Assembly: GCA_900473045.1 (NCBI GenBank)
Contig: UCKS01000019.1
Location: 124,001 to 188,000 of the forward strand
Source: Hyphomicrobiales bacterium
GTDB taxonomy: Bacteria; Pseudomonadota; Alphaproteobacteria; Rhizobiales; Rhizobiaceae
Reading direction: 5' to 3'
DNA: 64,000 nucleotides
A program made the position numbers and the translations under genes. The notes beneath the pieces were generated by a model, which was not told the DNA's origin, did no database searches, and saw only the letters and a program-made list of their open reading frames with translations. This document shows, one piece after another, positions 1 through 8,686 of this stretch (its first letter is position 1; each line of letters starts with the position of its first letter).

Positions 1-672
1 GGGCATCAGGAAACGGCCGGGCGGCAGCGTCGACAGCGACCGTTCGTCCGACTTGCAGGCCCGCAGATAACGGGTGAAGACCTCGGCGAGCCCACGGGCG
101 TCCGCCTCGATGGCAGGTGCCGCGATATCGAGCGAGGAGGCTAGCGCCAGCCAGTCCGCCGACAGTTCGGCGCGGACGCCGGTTTTGGCGCGATCCGCCG
201 TGCGCTCGCTGAAGGTGCGAAAGTCCTGGTTGAGCAGGGGCAGGTCGAGCAGCCATTCACCGGGATAATCGACGATGTCGATCGACAGCCTGCCGGGCGA
301 AAACATCCGGTTCCAGCCGCTGGCGCTTTCATAGTCGAGCGTGATGCGCAATTGCGAGATCGCCCGCGTCGAATCCGGCCAGAGCCGGTCGCGCACCAGC
401 GCTGCAATATGGTCTTCGTACTGAAAGCGTGGCACCGCATCATCCGGTTGCGGCTCCAGCCGGATTTTCGAGACCCGCCCGGAGCGGACGGCTTCGAAGA
501 CGGGCAGGCGGCCGCCATTCAGGAGATTGTGGACCAGCGACGAGATGAACACGGTCTTGCCTGCGCGGGAAAGGCCGGTGACGCCGAGGCGCAACGTCGG
601 ATTGACGAAACCCGATGCCCGGTCGGTCAACGTATCGAGCGCAAGCCGTGCGTCATCGGTGAAGCGGGTCAT
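1..672 (-). CDS. YcjX-family P-loop GTPase/ATPase, partial (C-terminus outside window)
   Basis: About 224 codons are visible, starting at the ATG ending at 672 and running off the left edge without a stop. Near residue 35 the protein has a Walker A loop, GLSRAGKT, inside the context NPTLRLGVTGLSRAGKT, and later DIVDYPGEWLLDLP, a Walker B/switch-like region. This arrangement is characteristic of the YcjX family of nucleotide-binding proteins. In other bacteria these are stress-associated and lie next to a YcjF/TIGR01620 membrane protein; their substrate is unknown. The frame is open for about 14 codons further upstream with only TTG/CTG starts, so the ATG is preferred. Family assignment is by motif and recall. 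Confidence 0.8.
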   Translation of the reverse strand, partial: MTRFTDDARLALDTLTDRASGFVNPTLRLGVTGLSRAGKTVFISSLVHNLLNGGRLPVFEAVRSGRVSKIRLEPQPDDAVPRFQYEDHIAALVRDRLWPDSTRAISQLRITLDYESASGWNRMFSPGRLSIDIVDYPGEWLLDLPLLNQDFRTFSERTADRAKTGVRAELSADWLALASSLDIAAPAIEADARGLAEVFTRYLRACKSDERSLSTLPPGRFLMP

Positions 673-799
673 GAATGGCGGCAAGAGTCGGGCCTCGGAT
701 ATCAGCGGGATATGGCTTCACGGCCATACATGTCGTTTGCGATATAGTGCGCCGGGGCGGCCGAATAAAGGTTTACTATATGCGGTTGGCGAACAGCTT

Positions 800-1330
800 T
801 CACCGGCTGTGACTGTCCGGATCGAGCCATGCGGTCAAAGTTCCAAGCGGCAGGGTGCCATCGGAGGGTCGTGCATCGAAGTCGATCACGGCAAGCGCAC
901 CGGCAGGATAACCGCCCGGGGCAACTTTGATTGCGGCCTCTTCTCCGAGAATGCCGCGCAGGATTTCCTCGATCACCGGATTGTGACCGATCACCATGAG
1001 CGCTGAAAGACCAGGGGCCTGACTGCCGATGATGTCGCGATAAACGCTTGCTCCACCGGCGTAGAGTTCATCGACGTAGCGGATATCCAGATCCTCCGTC
1101 ATCGCCCGCCGGAAAGCATCCGCCGTCTGCCGGCAGCGAACAGCGGTCGAGCACAGAACGAGATCTGGCCGCAGGCCTTGGTCTGCAGCCATGTCGGCGA
1201 CGATTTCGGCATCGGCAAAACCCGTGTCATCCAGCGTCCGGTCGAAATCCTTCTGGCCGGGAAGCGCCCAGGCGGCCTTGGCATGCCGGAGAAGGTAGAG
1301 ACGAAAAACCGGAGCAGGCGCAGCGGGCAT
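800..1330 (-). CDS. SixA-like histidine phosphatase
   Basis: A 176-residue protein of the histidine phosphatase (phosphoglycerate-mutase-like) superfamily. The catalytic LLRHAKA motif (nucleophile His in RHA) is about 10 residues from the chosen start, and the second conserved motif VIGHNPVIEE is near residue 112. The short length and the RHA rather than RHG signature fit the SixA branch, whose E. coli member removes phosphate from phosphohistidine on signalling proteins. The ORF is open 30 codons further upstream, but that extension is arginine-rich and does not look coding, so the ATG just before PAAPAPVFRLYLLRHA is used. The substrate in this organism is unknown. It lies downstream of, and divergent from, dksA. 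Confidence 0.8.
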   Translation of the reverse strand: MPAAPAPVFRLYLLRHAKAAWALPGQKDFDRTLDDTGFADAEIVADMAADQGLRPDLVLCSTAVRCRQTADAFRRAMTEDLDIRYVDELYAGGASVYRDIIGSQAPGLSALMVIGHNPVIEEILRGILGEEAAIKVAPGGYPAGALAVIDFDARPSDGTLPLGTLTAWLDPDSHSR

Positions 1331-1743
1331 GGCGGATATCCTGGAAATGGCATTGCCGCGCGAACGCCAATTCGATGCGGGCTGTGTACGCTTTGTCCGC
1401 CGGAGCCGCCGAAAGATCAAGCTGCGACAGTGATTTTTTCAAAAGGAAACGCCAGAGATTGCCTAACCGTCTCAAGCGCAGCGAAGCAAGAAAGAAGCGC
1501 CCTTCAGAGGCAGGTGCAAAAAGGAAGAAAAAACATCTGCCTATTTCTTGTGCTGTAGAGAATTCGAAAAAAGCTGCATCCGAAACTTGCCGCTGTCGAT
1601 CTGCATTTTTAAGGATGGATGTTGGATGCCGTCAGCAAGACAATTTCGAGAAAAATTCAAAATCTGTAATTTTGATGAAATATTAGCCTGTTAGCCTCCC
1701 AAGTAAGCAAGGCTTAAAAAACGGTGGGCTGTTTTTCAAAGAC
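1331..1743. other. Intergenic region upstream of dksA, no gene seen
   Basis: This stretch of about 410 bases is visibly more A+T-rich than its surroundings, with several A and T runs. It separates the divergent SixA-like gene and dksA. The open frames across it translate to arginine/lysine-rich low-complexity strings with no domain and no ribosome binding site. I see no tRNA fold or strong hairpin. It probably carries the promoters and leaders of the two genes; an unrecognised small RNA cannot be excluded. Confidence 0.5.
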
Positions 1744-1772
1744 TTGAAACGGCGCGTGCATGGGTCTATACA
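1744..1772 (+). promoter_or_regulatory. Candidate housekeeping promoter of dksA
   Basis: A TTGAAA hexamer (1744-1749) and a TATACA hexamer (1767-1772) are exactly 17 bases apart, close to the sigma-70 consensus. Transcription would start near 1779, giving a leader of about 30 bases before the TTG start of dksA at 1808. Seen by eye only. Confidence 0.6.
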
Positions 1773-1807
1773 CCGCCGCACATGAGATGTTCTTCAGGAG
1801 AATCGCG

Positions 1808-2227
1808 TTGAGTGAGAAGATCGATCTTAGTTCCTTCGTCTTGTCTGAGACAGAGGAATTCATGAATACCAACCAGCGTGCATATTTTAGAGCAAAGCTG
1901 AACGCCTGGAAAAATGACATCCTCCGTGAGGCCCGGGAAACACTCGGGCACCTGGCCGAGGAAAGTGCAAACCACCCTGATCTTGCAGACAGAGCATCGT
2001 CGGAAACCGACCGGGCCATCGAGCTTCGGGCACGGGACCGGCAGCGCAAGCTGATCTCCAAGATCGATGCGGCCCTGCAGAGAATTGACGAGGGGACGTA
2101 CGGTTACTGCGAGGAAACCGGCGAACCGATCGGACTGAAGCGTCTCGACGCAAGGCCGATCGCCACCTTGTCTATCGAGGCGCAGGAGCGTCACGAGCGC
2201 CGGGAAAAAGTCTACCGCGACGAGTAA
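1808..2227 (+). CDS. dksA: DksA-family RNA polymerase-binding regulator, cysteine-poor zinc-finger type
   Basis: A 139-residue DksA/TraR-family protein. DksA enters the secondary channel of RNA polymerase and, with (p)ppGpp, reshapes transcription in the stringent response. The N-terminal half is a long charged coiled coil; the C-terminal globular part holds YGYCEETGEPIGLKRL. Only the first of the four zinc cysteines of the classical CxxC...CxxC finger is present; Thr, Leu and Pro/Ala occupy the rest, as in Cys-deficient DksA proteins known from some Alphaproteobacteria and Pseudomonas DksA2. The start is taken as TTG at 1808, because AGGAG at 1796-1800 sits 7 bases before it; the ATG at 1760 would lie upstream of the predicted transcript start. 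A bidirectional terminator follows. Confidence 0.9.
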   Translation: MSEKIDLSSFVLSETEEFMNTNQRAYFRAKLNAWKNDILREARETLGHLAEESANHPDLADRASSETDRAIELRARDRQRKLISKIDAALQRIDEGTYGYCEETGEPIGLKRLDARPIATLSIEAQERHERREKVYRDE

Positions 2228-2248
2228 TCGTTTCAGGTTCAAACATCA

Positions 2249-2281
2249 AAAAACGGCGCGAGATGATCGCGCCGTTTTTGT
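2249..2281. terminator. Bidirectional rho-independent terminator between dksA and the FliO-domain gene
   Basis: The arms CGGCGCGA and TCGCGCCG pair perfectly around a 5-base loop, with A-rich sequence before and T-rich sequence after. It can therefore end both dksA (+) and the convergent gene on the minus strand. Confidence 0.9.
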
Positions 2282-2341
2282 TTTGATGGCGATGGGTGAT
2301 TGGCCCAGACGCGGCATCGTCGCCGATGCCGGCAAGCCGGC

Positions 2342-3415
2342 TCAGTTCTTACGGTTTTCGGCGATCTCATTCAGCATCCGGTTCATCTCGTCTTCCAACG
2401 ACGGTTCGGTGCGGTTGCCTTGCGCTGCGCCAAGGCGCGGTTCCTGGCGGCCTGCCGGATTGGGCGCAGAGGCACTTGTTCGCTCATCGCCGTCGATACG
2501 GACGGGGTCGGCGCTCAGCTTGCCGAGGTCGCCGGTGATCTGGGCGTCAAGGATACGTTCAAACTCAAGGGCGGTGGCGTCCTTCTGAGCTTTTGCATCT
2601 GGCTGCGATTGAGCAGCCGCCAAGTTTGGAACGGCTTGTGCCTGCGTTGCTGCGGTGGCTGCAACGGCAGGTGCCTGGGCCAAAGGCCGCTCTGGGGTGA
2701 CGGATTGGTTTGCAGCCAGAACCCGCGATCGTGCAGCATCCAGAATATCTTCTGGTGATGATCTGGCCGTTTCGATCGACACAGGCGGTGGCGTGCTGGA
2801 CGCGACAGGTTGCGGACGGACCTGAGCCTGAACCGGCGTAGTCCGCTCGGGGAGAGCTTGTCGTGGTGTTGCTGCATCGGCCCGTGTTTGCACCGGCTGC
2901 GCGGCCCGTGCCGGTGGTGGGGAAACATCGGCGCTGTCCCCATAAAGAGCCTGGCCCATGGCCGACACTGGAGCCAGTTTCACTTCCGCCTGGGGGGCAA
3001 TCCGGCGCTCGCTCACTGGACGCTCCGCAGCGGCGCGCTCCGTGGGTAGACGCTCTGTAACCGGGCGGGCGGCGATGGAAGCGTCGGCTGGCGGTTGAGC
3101 GATGGCAGCTTGCACCTGTGGCTGGGCCGAGGATGCAATGCGGCTTTCGATCACGACGTCGGTCGGTCCGCCGATCATGATCAGGTGCTCGACATCGTCG
3201 CGCCGCACCAGCACCAGCCGCCTGCGCGTATCGATCGCCGCCGCATCCAGTACGGCCAGCCGTGGCTGGCGGTTCTTGCCGCCGCGGATGAACGGAGAGG
3301 ACGGCCTGTTGCGCAGGAACCGGAGCACGCCCACAAGGCAAAGCAGGCCCAGAGCCACAGCGCCCGCTGCAATGATGAAACGGGTACCGTTGTTGCCAAC
3401 GATATCTTCGATCAT
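2342..3415 (-). CDS. FliO-domain membrane protein with long low-complexity tail
   Basis: A 357-residue protein with one N-terminal membrane segment (about residues 13-34, FIIAAGAVALGLLCLVGVL). It is followed by a small beta-rich domain with RLAVLDAAAIDTRRRLVLVR (about 52-71) that resembles FliO/MopB of the flagellar export apparatus. From about residue 95 it becomes a long Ala/Pro/Gln-rich, probably disordered region, ending in a short charged helix (LEDEMNRMLNEIAENRKN). AAAGGAG lies 8 bases before the ATG. No flagellar genes are nearby, so an export role is uncertain; a free-standing envelope protein with a FliO-like domain is an alternative. It is divergent from cckA. Confidence 0.65.
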   Translation of the reverse strand: MIEDIVGNNGTRFIIAAGAVALGLLCLVGVLRFLRNRPSSPFIRGGKNRQPRLAVLDAAAIDTRRRLVLVRRDDVEHLIMIGGPTDVVIESRIASSAQPQVQAAIAQPPADASIAARPVTERLPTERAAAERPVSERRIAPQAEVKLAPVSAMGQALYGDSADVSPPPARAAQPVQTRADAATPRQALPERTTPVQAQVRPQPVASSTPPPVSIETARSSPEDILDAARSRVLAANQSVTPERPLAQAPAVAATAATQAQAVPNLAAAQSQPDAKAQKDATALEFERILDAQITGDLGKLSADPVRIDGDERTSASAPNPAGRQEPRLGAAQGNRTEPSLEDEMNRMLNEIAENRKN

Positions 3416-3750
3416 GTGCTGTACTCCTTTGTAAACCCGCGACCCATGCCGATTTGACGGCTTTTTTCAGGTCGCAACAAACAGTTCCGGTCATTGTCCT
3501 AGCGCCAATGTAGTGCTGTTTCCAGCTTCGGCGAGGTTTTGCGGGACATTCCCTGTGAATTGACCGCAATGCCTTTCACAGAGATGCTTTCTGCTCTTCC
3601 CTGCGGCTGTTAAAGATGATTCTTGCTTGGTGTTTCGCGGTCCGCCGGCGCGGGTTGCAGATTCGCCCCGGCTGCCGTTGATCCGAGCATTAAGACCAAA
3701 CCTGCGCATTCATTCCGGACGCGCCTGGCACGGTTGAAAACGAGGGCCTT
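3416..3750. other. Divergent intergenic region between the FliO-domain gene and cckA
   Basis: These 335 bases contain no convincing gene; short open frames on both strands have no domain. The region must hold the promoters of both divergent genes. I looked for paired TTAA half-sites of the CtrA type spaced by 7 bases and did not find a clear one. Confidence 0.4.
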
Positions 3751-6351
3751 ATGACGAAATTGCGGCAGGCAGGTGACTACCACATGCCGATTGTAGACCG
3801 TGGAACGCGGCCCGGAACGGTGCTGCGGATCATTCTGCTCGCCCTCGTGCTGACCGCCTCGGCCGTCGGCTTCGTCATTTTCAAGGATCAACTGGAAAAC
3901 CAGATCGTGCTCGGCATTCTCGGCGTGCTGGCCATGGTCGGCATTTTCTTCCTGGTGTCCTCGGTCATCGGCTTTATCGAGGTGATGCCGCAATCGCGTC
4001 CCGACGAATTGGCGCGCGCCTTCCTCGACGGCCATCAGGACGGCACGCTGGTGACCGACCGCAAGGGCCGGATCATCTATGCCAATGCAGCCTACGGTGC
4101 GCTGACCGGCGCCACCAAGGCGACCGAAATCCAGTCGCTCGAAACCATCCTGTCGCGCAATCGCGAAGCAACGGAGGCGATCTACCGGCTAACCAACGGT
4201 TTGCACGAAGGCAAGACCGGCCATGAAGAGTTCCGGCTTTTGAAGCCGTTACGCTCGAGCGGCGGTTCGGCCGGATCCGGCGCTCACTGGTTCCGCCTGA
4301 AAGCGCGCGTCCTGCCGCTCGAAGATGGCGACCGCAATCCGTTCTACATCTGGCAGATTTCCGACATCACGTCGGAGCGCGACGATCAGGAGCGTTTCTT
4401 CAAGGAATTGCAGAACGCCATCGACTATCTCGATCACGCTCCGGCCGGTTTCTTCTCGGCCGGCAAGAAAGGCGAGATTTTCTATGTCAACGCGACGCTT
4501 GCCGATTGGCTGGGCCTGGATCTGACCAAGTTCCAGCCGGGATCGATGACCATCGCCGATCTCGTCGCAGGCGAGGGGCTGGCACTGGTTCAGTCGGTAC
4601 AGGCCGAGCCTGGCCTGAAAAAGACCAAGACGCTCGATCTCGATCTGCGCAAGGCCAATGGCCAGAGTTTTGCCGTGCGCATGGTGCACCGGGTCTCCTC
4701 GGCGCGCGACGGTGCCCCCGGCGAAAGCCGCACGATCGTTCTTGCCCGCTCCAACGATGACGAAAGCGATCAGTCGGCCTCGATCGCCGCGATGCGCTTT
4801 ACCCGTTTCTTCAACAACACGCCGATGGCGATCGCCTCCGTCGATGGCGACGGCCGGATTCTGCGCACCAACGCGCCGTTCCTCAAGCTGTTCTCCGCCG
4901 TCGTTTCGCAGGACGACATGGAGCACGGCGCACTGCTGGAAGCCTTCGTTCACAGCACCGACCGGACACGGCTACGCGATGCGCTGGATGCCGCCAAGGA
5001 CCGGCAGGGCGATATCGCACCGATCGATTCGCTGCACCCGACCGACGAGGCGCGGCATTTCCGCTTCTATGTGCATGCGGTGATCGACCAGAGCGACCAG
5101 GCGCCGGAAGAGGCGGCGATCGTCTATGCCGTCGAGATCACCGAGCAGAAGGCGCTCGAAACCCAGATGGCGCAGACGCAGAAGATGAATGCCGTCGGCA
5201 CCTTGGCGGGCGGTATCGCGCATGACTTCAACAATGTGCTGACGGCGATCCTGCTCTCCTCCGACCACCTGCTTTTATCTGCAAGGCCTTCGGACGCGAG
5301 TTTTGCCGATCTGATGGAGATCAAGCGCAATGCCAACCGTGCGGCTGTGCTGGTGCGTCAGCTTCTTGCCTTCTCGCGCAAGCAGACGATGCGGCCGACC
5401 GTGCTGTCGATGACCGATGTTGTCGGCGATCTGCGCATGCTGGTCGACCGGATGACCGGCACCAACGTCAAACTCGAGGTCGATTACGGCCGTGATCTCT
5501 GGCCGGTGCGCACCGATCTGGGACAGTTCGAGCAGGTTGTACTCAACCTGGCCGTCAATGCCCGCGATGCCATGCCCAATGGCGGCATCATCACGTTGCG
5601 CACCCGCAACCTGCCAGCCGCAGAAGTCGCGTCGCTCAATGTCCGGGAATTGCCGGAGGACGATTATGTGATGGTTGAGGTGTCCGACCAGGGCACCGGC
5701 ATTCCGCCGGAAATTCTCGACAAGATCTTCGAGCCCTTCTTCACCACCAAGGAAGTTGGCAAGGGGACCGGGCTTGGCCTGTCGATGGTCTACGGCATCA
5801 TCAAGCAGTCCGGTGGGTACATCTATCCCGAATCCGAAGTCGGCAAGGGAACGACGTTCCGCATCCTCCTGCCGCGCTACATCGAAGAAGCCCCATTGCC
5901 GGGCGAGGCCGGCGAGGCGCAGGCGGCGGCAGCGCTGGCCGCAAAAGCCCCGGCCAAACCGGAACCGACGGACCTGACCGGAAACTCGGCGGTTGTTCTT
6001 CTGGTGGAAGACGAAGAGGCCGTGCGCCGCGGCGGCAAGCGCATGCTGGAAACCCGCGGCTATACCGTGCACGAGGCCGGGTCCGGCGTCGAGGCGCTCG
6101 AAGTCATGGCGGAACTGAACGGCGCCGTCGATATCGTCGTTTCCGACGTCGTCATGCCGGAAATGGACGGGCCGACCCTGCTGAAGGAAATCCGCAAGAC
6201 CTATCCGGACCTGAAGTTCATCTTCGTCTCCGGGTATGCCGAGGATGCCTTTGCCAGAAACCTGCCGGCCGATGCCAAATTCGGTTTCCTTCCGAAGCCG
6301 TTCTCGCTGAAGCAGCTTGCCGTCGCCGTGCGGGAAATGCTCGACAGCTGA
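3751..6351 (+). CDS. cckA: Cell-cycle hybrid histidine kinase CckA
   Basis: An 866-residue hybrid sensor kinase. In order: two membrane segments (about residues 24-45 and 53-75); two to three PAS-like sensor regions (about 88-210, 225-330, 345-460); a dimerisation/phosphoacceptor helix with [10 protein letters not shown], His at residue 491; an HATPase domain with N and G boxes ([29 protein letters not shown]); and a C-terminal receiver whose phospho-Asp is residue 799 in [12 protein letters not shown]. This order and the HDFNN box are typical of CckA, which feeds phosphate through ChpT to CtrA and CpdR to time the alphaproteobacterial cell cycle. The start at 3751 is preferred over the ATG at 3784 because GAGGG precedes it by 4 bases. 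Confidence 0.95.
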   Translation: MTKLRQAGDYHMPIVDRGTRPGTVLRIILLALVLTASAVGFVIFKDQLENQIVLGILGVLAMVGIFFLVSSVIGFIEVMPQSRPDELARAFLDGHQDGTLVTDRKGRIIYANAAYGALTGATKATEIQSLETILSRNREATEAIYRLTNGLHEGKTGHEEFRLLKPLRSSGGSAGSGAHWFRLKARVLPLEDGDRNPFYIWQISDITSERDDQERFFKELQNAIDYLDHAPAGFFSAGKKGEIFYVNATLADWLGLDLTKFQPGSMTIADLVAGEGLALVQSVQAEPGLKKTKTLDLDLRKANGQSFAVRMVHRVSSARDGAPGESRTIVLARSNDDESDQSASIAAMRFTRFFNNTPMAIASVDGDGRILRTNAPFLKLFSAVVSQDDMEHGALLEAFVHSTDRTRLRDALDAAKDRQGDIAPIDSLHPTDEARHFRFYVHAVIDQSDQAPEEAAIVYAVEITEQKALETQMAQTQKMNAVGTLAGGIAHDFNNVLTAILLSSDHLLLSARPSDASFADLMEIKRNANRAAVLVRQLLAFSRKQTMRPTVLSMTDVVGDLRMLVDRMTGTNVKLEVDYGRDLWPVRTDLGQFEQVVLNLAVNARDAMPNGGIITLRTRNLPAAEVASLNVRELPEDDYVMVEVSDQGTGIPPEILDKIFEPFFTTKEVGKGTGLGLSMVYGIIKQSGGYIYPESEVGKGTTFRILLPRYIEEAPLPGEAGEAQAAAALAAKAPAKPEPTDLTGNSAVVLLVEDEEAVRRGGKRMLETRGYTVHEAGSGVEALEVMAELNGAVDIVVSDVVMPEMDGPTLLKEIRKTYPDLKFIFVSGYAEDAFARNLPADAKFGFLPKPFSLKQLAVAVREMLDS

Positions 6352-6459
6352 TCTGCAACCGCTGGCCATCAGCAACATGCCGGATTTGCCATTTTCGATG
6401 GGCGTTGAGTGCGGCCATCAATCGGCCGTGCGCTGTGGCGTTAACCGCTCGCCGCGAAA

Positions 6460-6490
6460 TTTTTAGGCTGGGTTTCTGCAGTCCTAAAAA
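6460..6490. repeat. A/T-type inverted repeat between cckA and ddlA
   Basis: TTTTTAGG (6460-6467) and CCTAAAAA (6483-6490) are perfect 8-base inverted arms around a 15-base loop. It is too A+T-rich for a classical terminator but could act as one for cckA or as a protein-binding site; no function is shown. Confidence 0.45.
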
Positions 6491-6604
6491 GGCCCGTTTC
6501 GCGATTGCATCTAGAGGTGTCACGCGCTGCGTTAGGGTCTGAAAGGTTGTACGATCTTTTCGACCAAACGCAGCGTCCCATCCTCCGATCTTGCGAGCGC
6601 TCGA

Positions 6605-7678
6605 ATGAATTCAAGGCTAAGGGTTGCAGTTCTCTTTGGTGGCCGTTCTCCAGAACATGATGTTTCCGTTCTGTCGGCGCGCAATGTATTCAAGGCGCTT
6701 GATGCTGAAAAATACGATGTCGTCCCCATTCTGATCGACCGTCAAGGGAAATGGCTTCTGCATCAGCTGCGCGACAAAGCCTTGCCCGACCCTCTGCCCG
6801 TAGTGACTACGCAAGTCTGCCTTTTGCCCGGCGGCCGCGGCCGCCTTTTCGGTGTTTCAGATGACGAAAGTATTCGCGAACTGCCGCCGGTCGACATCGT
6901 CTTCCCGGTTCTGCATGGGCCGCACGGCGAGGATGGTTCGGTACAGGGACTTGCCGAGGTGGCGATGGTGCCGTTTGCCGGTTGCGGGATTCTGGGTTCG
7001 GCCACCGCCATCGACAAGGATGTCGCCAAGCGTCTGTTGAACGAAGCGGGATTGCCGGTGGCGCGTTCACTGACGTTTCATCAGGGCGACGCACCCTCTT
7101 TCGATGACGTCGTCGCGGCGCTCGGTTCGACGGTTTTCGTCAAGCCGGCCCGGCAGGGCTCGTCGGTTGGTGTCAGCAAGGCTCAAACGGCAGACGGCTT
7201 TCGTGCTGCCCTCGCGGAAGGCTTCCGCCACGACCGGAAAATCCTCGTCGAAGAGTTCATTCAAGGGCGCGAGATCGAATTCAGCATTCTCGAACAGACC
7301 GACGGCACGTTGATCGCCTCGCTTCCAGGAGAAATCATTCCTGCCGGCAGCCACGGTTTCTACAGTTATGATGCCAAATATATCGACCCGGACGGCGCAA
7401 TTATTAGCGTTCCAGCTCAGTTGCCGGATGAAATCGCGCAAAAGTTGAGATCAATGGCGCAAGGTGCCTTCCGGGCGCTCGGATGCGACGGCATGGCCCG
7501 CATCGATTTTTTCGTGCGGCCCGACATGAGTGCTGTCGTCAACGAGGTCAACACGATCCCCGGTTTTACCGATATCAGCATGTATGCCAAGGCTTTGGCC
7601 GCCAGCGGAATTGCCTATGCCGAAATCATCGACCGGCTGATTAAGCATGGCCTTGCGCGGGCGGCGCAGCAGGGCTGA
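6605..7678 (+). CDS. ddlA: D-alanine--D-alanine ligase
   Basis: A 357-residue ATP-grasp ligase that joins two D-alanines for the peptidoglycan stem peptide. Visible signatures are VAVLFGGRSPEHDVSVLSA at residues 7-25, the glycine-rich KPARQGSSVGV (about 180-190), EEFIQGREIEFSIL, and the metal/ATP-site EVNTIPGFTDISMYAK near 317-332. The length is normal. It stands alone here, not in a division/wall (dcw) cluster, so it is probably the second Ddl of a species that also has ddlB elsewhere; that is inference from related genomes. No clear Shine-Dalgarno sequence precedes the ATG. A perfect stem terminator follows. Confidence 0.92.
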   Translation: MNSRLRVAVLFGGRSPEHDVSVLSARNVFKALDAEKYDVVPILIDRQGKWLLHQLRDKALPDPLPVVTTQVCLLPGGRGRLFGVSDDESIRELPPVDIVFPVLHGPHGEDGSVQGLAEVAMVPFAGCGILGSATAIDKDVAKRLLNEAGLPVARSLTFHQGDAPSFDDVVAALGSTVFVKPARQGSSVGVSKAQTADGFRAALAEGFRHDRKILVEEFIQGREIEFSILEQTDGTLIASLPGEIIPAGSHGFYSYDAKYIDPDGAIISVPAQLPDEIAQKLRSMAQGAFRALGCDGMARIDFFVRPDMSAVVNEVNTIPGFTDISMYAKALAASGIAYAEIIDRLIKHGLARAAQQG

Positions 7679-7684
7679 CGAAAC

Positions 7685-7714
7685 GGGGGCTGGAAACCAG
7701 CCCCCTGATTTTTC
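7685..7714 (+). terminator. Rho-independent terminator of ddlA
   Basis: Perfect 9-base arms GGGGGCTGG and CCAGCCCCC close over a three-base AAA gap and are followed by TGATTTTT. Placed between convergent ddlA and psuG. Confidence 0.88.
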
Positions 7715-7730
7715 GGATGGTTGTGTTAAC

Positions 7731-8654
7731 TCAAACCAGCGCGACGGCAATCTCGGCCGCGAGCCGGGCATTGTTTTCGACCAGTGCGATATTGGTCTCG
7801 AGGCTGCGACCGTCGGTCAGGCCGAAAATGCTGTCGAGCAGGTAGGGCGTGACTTTCTTGCCGGAAATCTCGTCGCGCGCAGCATTGTCCAGCGCGCGGG
7901 TGATGTAGATTTCCATTTCGTCGCGCGGGATTTCGTTTGCTTCTGGTACCGGATTGGCAATCAGCATGCCGCCATCGACGCCGAGCAGGTCGCGCATCTT
8001 CTGGAAATTGGCAATTGCTGCCGGGCTGTTCAGCATTAACGGGCTCTTCAGGCCGCTATCGCGCGACCAGAAGGCCGGGAAGATTTCGCTGTCGTATGTG
8101 ACGACCGGAACGCCGCGTGTCTCCAGGACTTCAAGGGTCTTTGGAATGTCGAGAATGGCTTTTGCGCCGGCGCAGACGACGATGACGCTGGTGCGCGCCA
8201 GTTCGTCGAGATCGGCGGAGATGTCGAAGCTCTCCTCTGCCTTGCGATGCACGCCGCCGATGCCGCCGGTGGCAAAGACGCGTATGCCGGCGCGGGCAGC
8301 GGCAATCATCGTTGCGGCAACCGTGGTCGCGCCGGTGCGGCGCTCGGCGATCGCAAAGGCGAGATCGGCGCGCGACAGCTTCATGGCGCCTTCCGTCTGT
8401 GCCAGCGCTTCCAGCTGGGCGTCTTCGAGACCGATATGCAGGACACCGTCGATGACTGCGATGGTTGCCGGGACAGCACCTTCCTCACGAATGATCGCCT
8501 CGACGCTGCGGGCCATGTTGAGATTGCCGGGGAAGGGCATGCCATGGGTGATGATGGTCGATTCCAGCGCGACGATCGCCGCGCCGCGGGCCTTGGCGGC
8601 CGCGACTTCGCTGGAATATTCCATCGGCAGAAGGGGGGAGAAGGGCTTGGTCAT
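7731..8654 (-). CDS. psuG: Pseudouridine-5'-phosphate glycosidase
   Basis: A 307-residue protein of the PsuG/IndA family. It splits pseudouridine 5'-phosphate reversibly into uracil and ribose 5-phosphate. Conserved stretches seen are VALESTIITHGMPFPGN (about 29-45), VIDGVLHIGL, FATGGIGGVHR, VVCAGAKAILD, and VDGGMLIANPVP near the C-terminal third; the family's catalytic Glu and Lys fall in these blocks. It follows psuK by about 32 bases on the same strand, so kinase and glycosidase form a two-gene operon for salvaging pseudouridine from RNA turnover. Confidence 0.93.
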   Translation of the reverse strand: MTKPFSPLLPMEYSSEVAAAKARGAAIVALESTIITHGMPFPGNLNMARSVEAIIREEGAVPATIAVIDGVLHIGLEDAQLEALAQTEGAMKLSRADLAFAIAERRTGATTVAATMIAAARAGIRVFATGGIGGVHRKAEESFDISADLDELARTSVIVVCAGAKAILDIPKTLEVLETRGVPVVTYDSEIFPAFWSRDSGLKSPLMLNSPAAIANFQKMRDLLGVDGGMLIANPVPEANEIPRDEMEIYITRALDNAARDEISGKKVTPYLLDSIFGLTDGRSLETNIALVENNARLAAEIAVALV

Positions 8655-8686
8655 CGCGGATCCTTATTTGGCTTTTTAAGGCGCGT

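Noticed and set aside
1048-1686. 212-codon frame opposite the SixA-like gene extending into the dksA leader
   Set aside because: Very Arg/Lys/Ser-rich with no domain; the second half crosses an A+T-rich non-coding stretch.
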